Source of the DNA: an uncultured Megasphaera sp. | Lineage (GTDB): Bacteria; Bacillota; Negativicutes; Veillonellales; Megasphaeraceae | DNA: 60,718 nt | Direction of reading: 5' to 3' | Assembly (NCBI RefSeq): GCF_900539295.1 | Contig: NZ_UQBH01000012.1 | Span: 1 to 60,718 of the forward strand | Part shown: positions 58,707 through 60,718 of the stretch, piece after piece | How the letters are laid out: each line of letters opens with the position of its first letter | Numbering within the stretch: the stretch's first letter is position 1 | Translations under genes and position numbers: made by a program | Notes under the pieces: model-generated | Database searches by the model: none | Seen by the model: only the letters and a program-made list of their open reading frames with translations | Told to the model about the DNA's origin: nothing

Positions 58707-59090
58707 ATGAAAGAAATCAAATCATTTTCTTTTCGCTATGGCAGAAATGACGGATACATGGCTTGGTATCGTATGGACAATGAAAAAGGCGTAAATGTAG
58801 GCATTGACCTCTACGATGGGGAAGAACGCAGCCTGCGCTGTGAACCTGCCCAGGAATTGGCTGTGGAACTGGCAAAGCTGCTGGAAGAACAGAACGCAGC
58901 GGCATGGGATGGATTTTATGACATCGAAACATGTATCTGTGCCGGAGATAGCTGGGTGTTCCATGCTTATGGCAAAGAAGGCGAAGAAATTCATGCCATG
59001 GGGCATTCCAAACACCCTGAAGGCTTTGCGGAAATGAAACAGGCATTGGATGACTTTTTCGGTAAAATTTATCAGGACTATCAGGCATAA
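58707..59090 (+). CDS. Hypothetical protein, 127 aa
   Basis: Soluble acidic protein without signal or membrane segment; I do not recognise it. A beta-rich N-terminal half (IKSFSFRYG, AWYRMD, VNVGIDLYDG) is followed by a helix (AQELAVELAKLLEEQNAAAW), another sheet with CICAGDSWVFHAYG and a C-terminal helix (FAEMKQALDDFFGKIY). TGGAGGAGG lies 7 bp before the ATG, and a terminator follows, so the gene stands alone. Codon choice (GAA, AAA, TTT, CAG; few GTC/GAC runs) differs from the main chromosome style, suggesting transfer. Confidence 0.75.
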   Translation: MKEIKSFSFRYGRNDGYMAWYRMDNEKGVNVGIDLYDGEERSLRCEPAQELAVELAKLLEEQNAAAWDGFYDIETCICAGDSWVFHAYGKEGEEIHAMGHSKHPEGFAEMKQALDDFFGKIYQDYQA

Positions 59091-59130
59091 AAAATAGGAT
59101 GGATTGATAATGGCATCTCCATCAGAAAAC

Positions 59131-59178
59131 AAAAATAGCCGGAATCCTTTATATTTTTAAGGATTCCGGCTATTTTTT
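59131..59178. terminator. Strong terminator between the 127-aa gene and the MATE gene
   Basis: A 19-bp perfect stem, AAAAATAGCCGGAATCCTT with AAGGATTCCGGCTATTTTTT, around a 9-nt loop. A and T runs on both sides allow it to work for both converging genes. Confidence 0.92.
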
Positions 59179-59223
59179 ATATAGATTTTACGAGATCTGT
59201 TTTCTTCTGAAGACAGCCCTTTT

Positions 59224-60552
59224 TTATGCGTATTGATATTTTTTTCTTGCGCCTACAAACAGAATGATTGCTACCACAATGGTCAGCACTTCTGCCACGG
59301 GAATGGCAAGCCATACACCCAGCAAGTCAAGATACTTGGGCAGGAACAGGATACATCCACTGACACAAACGAAGGTGCGCAGGGAGGAAATCAGTGCGGA
59401 AAGCACCCCGTTGGAAAGGGCAGTGAAAAATGCCGAAGCGAAGATATTCACGCCGCAGAACAGGAAGTTCCATGCGCAGATTTTATACCCATCTAATGTA
59501 AGGGTGAATGTGGAGCTTTCTTTGGGGGTAAATACCAGTATGGTTGGTTCTGCCAGAAGGAACGACAGTACGCTGATGACTGCTGAAGAAACCAGTATGA
59601 TGCCCATGGACATTTTGAACAGTCGTTTCAGCTGGACATGGTTCCGTCTGCCGTACTGGTAACTGAATACTGGCGCCACACCATTGGAAAAACCCATATA
59701 GGCGGATGCAAAGAGGAACTTTGCGTAAAGGATGATGGTGATTGCCGCAACGCCATCTTGTCCCATCATCTGCATCATGACTTTGTTGAACAGGTATGTG
59801 GTGACACCAGAGGAAATATTGGTAATCAGTTCAGAGACGCCGTTGCTCATGCTATGGAGCAGTACCTGTGTGTTCCATTCCGGTTTTACAAAGTACAGCA
59901 CAGCCCGTGGTTTCAGGAAATAGATCAGAGGCGGAATACCACCGATGAGGAAGCTGGTGACAGTACCCCAAGCAGCCCCTTTGATGCCCATATCCATCAA
60001 AACGATGAATACATAGTCAAAAACGATGTTGCTGATGCCGCTGGCAACGTTGAGAACGAGTCCCAACTTCGGTTTGCCTGCGGTGACAAAGAATACCTGA
60101 AAGAGTACCTGAACCACGGAGATGGAATAGAACGCCATCATGATTCTGCCGTAGTCGATGCAGTAGGGCAATAGGGCTTCGTCAGCTCCCAGAAAAATGG
60201 AAAGGGGCTCGATGAATACAAAGCAGAGCAGAGAAAGGATCAGCCCCATGGCGATAGCAAAGAGTGTCAGCAGTGTAAAATGCCGTCTTGCCAGATCTTC
60301 TTTGCCAGCCCCCAGTTCTCTGCCAATGATGGCGCTGCCGCCGGTGCCCAGCATGATACCCACACCCAACATGACATTGATGAGGGGATACACGATATTG
60401 ATAGCGGAAAGGGCTGCCGTCCCCACAAAACGGGAAACGAAAATACCGTCTGCGATGATATAGGTTGCCACAAACATCATCATAATGATGGTGGGAAATG
60501 TAAAACGGAGCAATCCGCCAAGGGAAAATTCTTTGGAAATGTCGTTTTGCAT
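59224..60552 (-). CDS. MATE-family multidrug/cation efflux transporter
   Basis: Membrane transporter of 442 aa with twelve predicted segments in two six-helix halves. N-half motifs include ADGIFVSRFVGTAALSAIN and GTGGSAIIGRELGAGK; the C-half has GVTTYLFNKVMMQMMGQDGVAAIT and GFSNGVAPVFSYQYGRR. It belongs to the MATE branch common in Clostridia and would export drugs or metabolites using Na+ or H+. GTGAGG lies 8 bp before the ATG on the minus strand. Codon use differs from the core genome here, hinting at acquisition. Substrates are unknown. Confidence 0.93.
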   Translation of the reverse strand: MQNDISKEFSLGGLLRFTFPTIIMMMFVATYIIADGIFVSRFVGTAALSAINIVYPLINVMLGVGIMLGTGGSAIIGRELGAGKEDLARRHFTLLTLFAIAMGLILSLLCFVFIEPLSIFLGADEALLPYCIDYGRIMMAFYSISVVQVLFQVFFVTAGKPKLGLVLNVASGISNIVFDYVFIVLMDMGIKGAAWGTVTSFLIGGIPPLIYFLKPRAVLYFVKPEWNTQVLLHSMSNGVSELITNISSGVTTYLFNKVMMQMMGQDGVAAITIILYAKFLFASAYMGFSNGVAPVFSYQYGRRNHVQLKRLFKMSMGIILVSSAVISVLSFLLAEPTILVFTPKESSTFTLTLDGYKICAWNFLFCGVNIFASAFFTALSNGVLSALISSLRTFVCVSGCILFLPKYLDLLGVWLAIPVAEVLTIVVAIILFVGARKKYQYA

Positions 60553-60601
60553 AATATGACCTCACTATAAAAATACTGTATACCTATAATTTTCAAAACA
60601 A

Positions 60602-60640
60602 AGGCAAACACTCCTCTTTTTGGGGAGCGTTTGCCTATTT
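60602..60640 (-). terminator. Terminator downstream of the edge gene
   Basis: AGGCAAAC-A-CTCC pairs with GGGGAG-C-GTTTGCCT around a T-rich loop. On the minus strand a TTTGTTTT tract follows, so it would end the gene entering from the right edge and separate it from the MATE gene. Confidence 0.7.
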
Positions 60641-60641
60641 T

Positions 60642-60716
60642 TTATTCAGTTGCCATCTGGTTGACTTTTTCTTCTTCTGGTGTAATATAAATGGTTTTGT
60701 TGGTCAGATAAATGAC
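60642..60716 (-). CDS. C-terminal end of an unidentified protein (partial)
   Basis: The minus strand has one open frame from the window edge to a TAA at 60642-60644, ending ...VIYLTNKTIYITPEEEKVNQMATE. A terminator follows directly, supporting a real gene end. Too little is seen to name it. It may be co-oriented with the MATE gene as part of the same acquired segment. Confidence 0.4.
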   Translation of the reverse strand, partial: VIYLTNKTIYITPEEEKVNQMATE

Positions 60717-60718
60717 CA

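Overview
The window is a chromosomal segment of about 60.7 kb from a diderm Firmicute, most likely a Veillonellaceae/Negativicutes member close to Megasphaera. Two sets of signals support this. Firmicutes-type gene order is present (lspA-rluD-pyrR, 6S RNA-rarA, ftsK-rodZ-...-rimO-cinA-recA-recX-rny), with strong Shine-Dalgarno sites, T-rich intrinsic terminators and a serine T-box. A full outer-membrane assembly and lipid A gene set is also present (bamA, tamB, three ompH paralogues, mlaEFD, tolC, lpxD, lpxL). The species is inferred from content only.

Layout. 1-50 is the 3' end of a 5S rRNA with its terminator, followed by an array of seven degenerate repeats of about 55 bp. 615-2757 (minus strand) is an OmpR-type two-component pair. 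2758-3310 holds its promoter, paired 11-bp-period direct repeats and a candidate small RNA rich in CCCC motifs; a 2[4Fe-4S] ferredoxin follows. 3.6-6.7 kb carries lspA-rluD-pyrR, a 38-codon stub of dhaK and a membrane-anchored hydrolase. 6.8-11.1 kb has a B12-dependent ribonucleotide reductase and an AT-richer phosphoethanolamine transferase. 11.1-16.1 kb is a serine operon (T-box, serC, serA, a histidine phosphatase that may supply the phosphoserine phosphatase step, serS). Then come glpX and murA-mreB.

19.7-40.1 kb is an envelope region: a small barrel-sandwich protein, an S55 (SpoIVB-like) protein, mlaE-mlaF-mlaD (MlaD with a predicted C-terminal outer-membrane beta-barrel), tolC, tamB, a sigma-70 family factor, a single-pass membrane protein that could be its anti-sigma factor, bamA, an unrecognised exported protein, three ompH/skp paralogues (one a lipoprotein), lpxD and lpxL. 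Together these cover phospholipid transport between membranes, outer-membrane protein insertion, periplasmic chaperoning and lipid A acylation.

40.2-45.0 kb has an xpaC-telA pair, a HAD phosphatase and transketolase. 45.18-45.37 kb is 6S RNA, identified by its rod-like pairing and its position before rarA. 45.4-58.6 kb is the DNA-processing and RNA-decay block. A short promoter/mini-ORF/terminator unit sits before rny. The last 2 kb (a 127-aa orphan, a MATE transporter and the tail of another gene) differs in codon style and looks acquired.

The items most worth pursuing are the two-component-linked C-rich small RNA, the sigma/putative anti-sigma pair inside the outer-membrane cluster, the unrecognised exported protein between bamA and ompH, and the repeat array behind the rRNA operon. 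All calls come from reading sequence and translated products; no database search was run.
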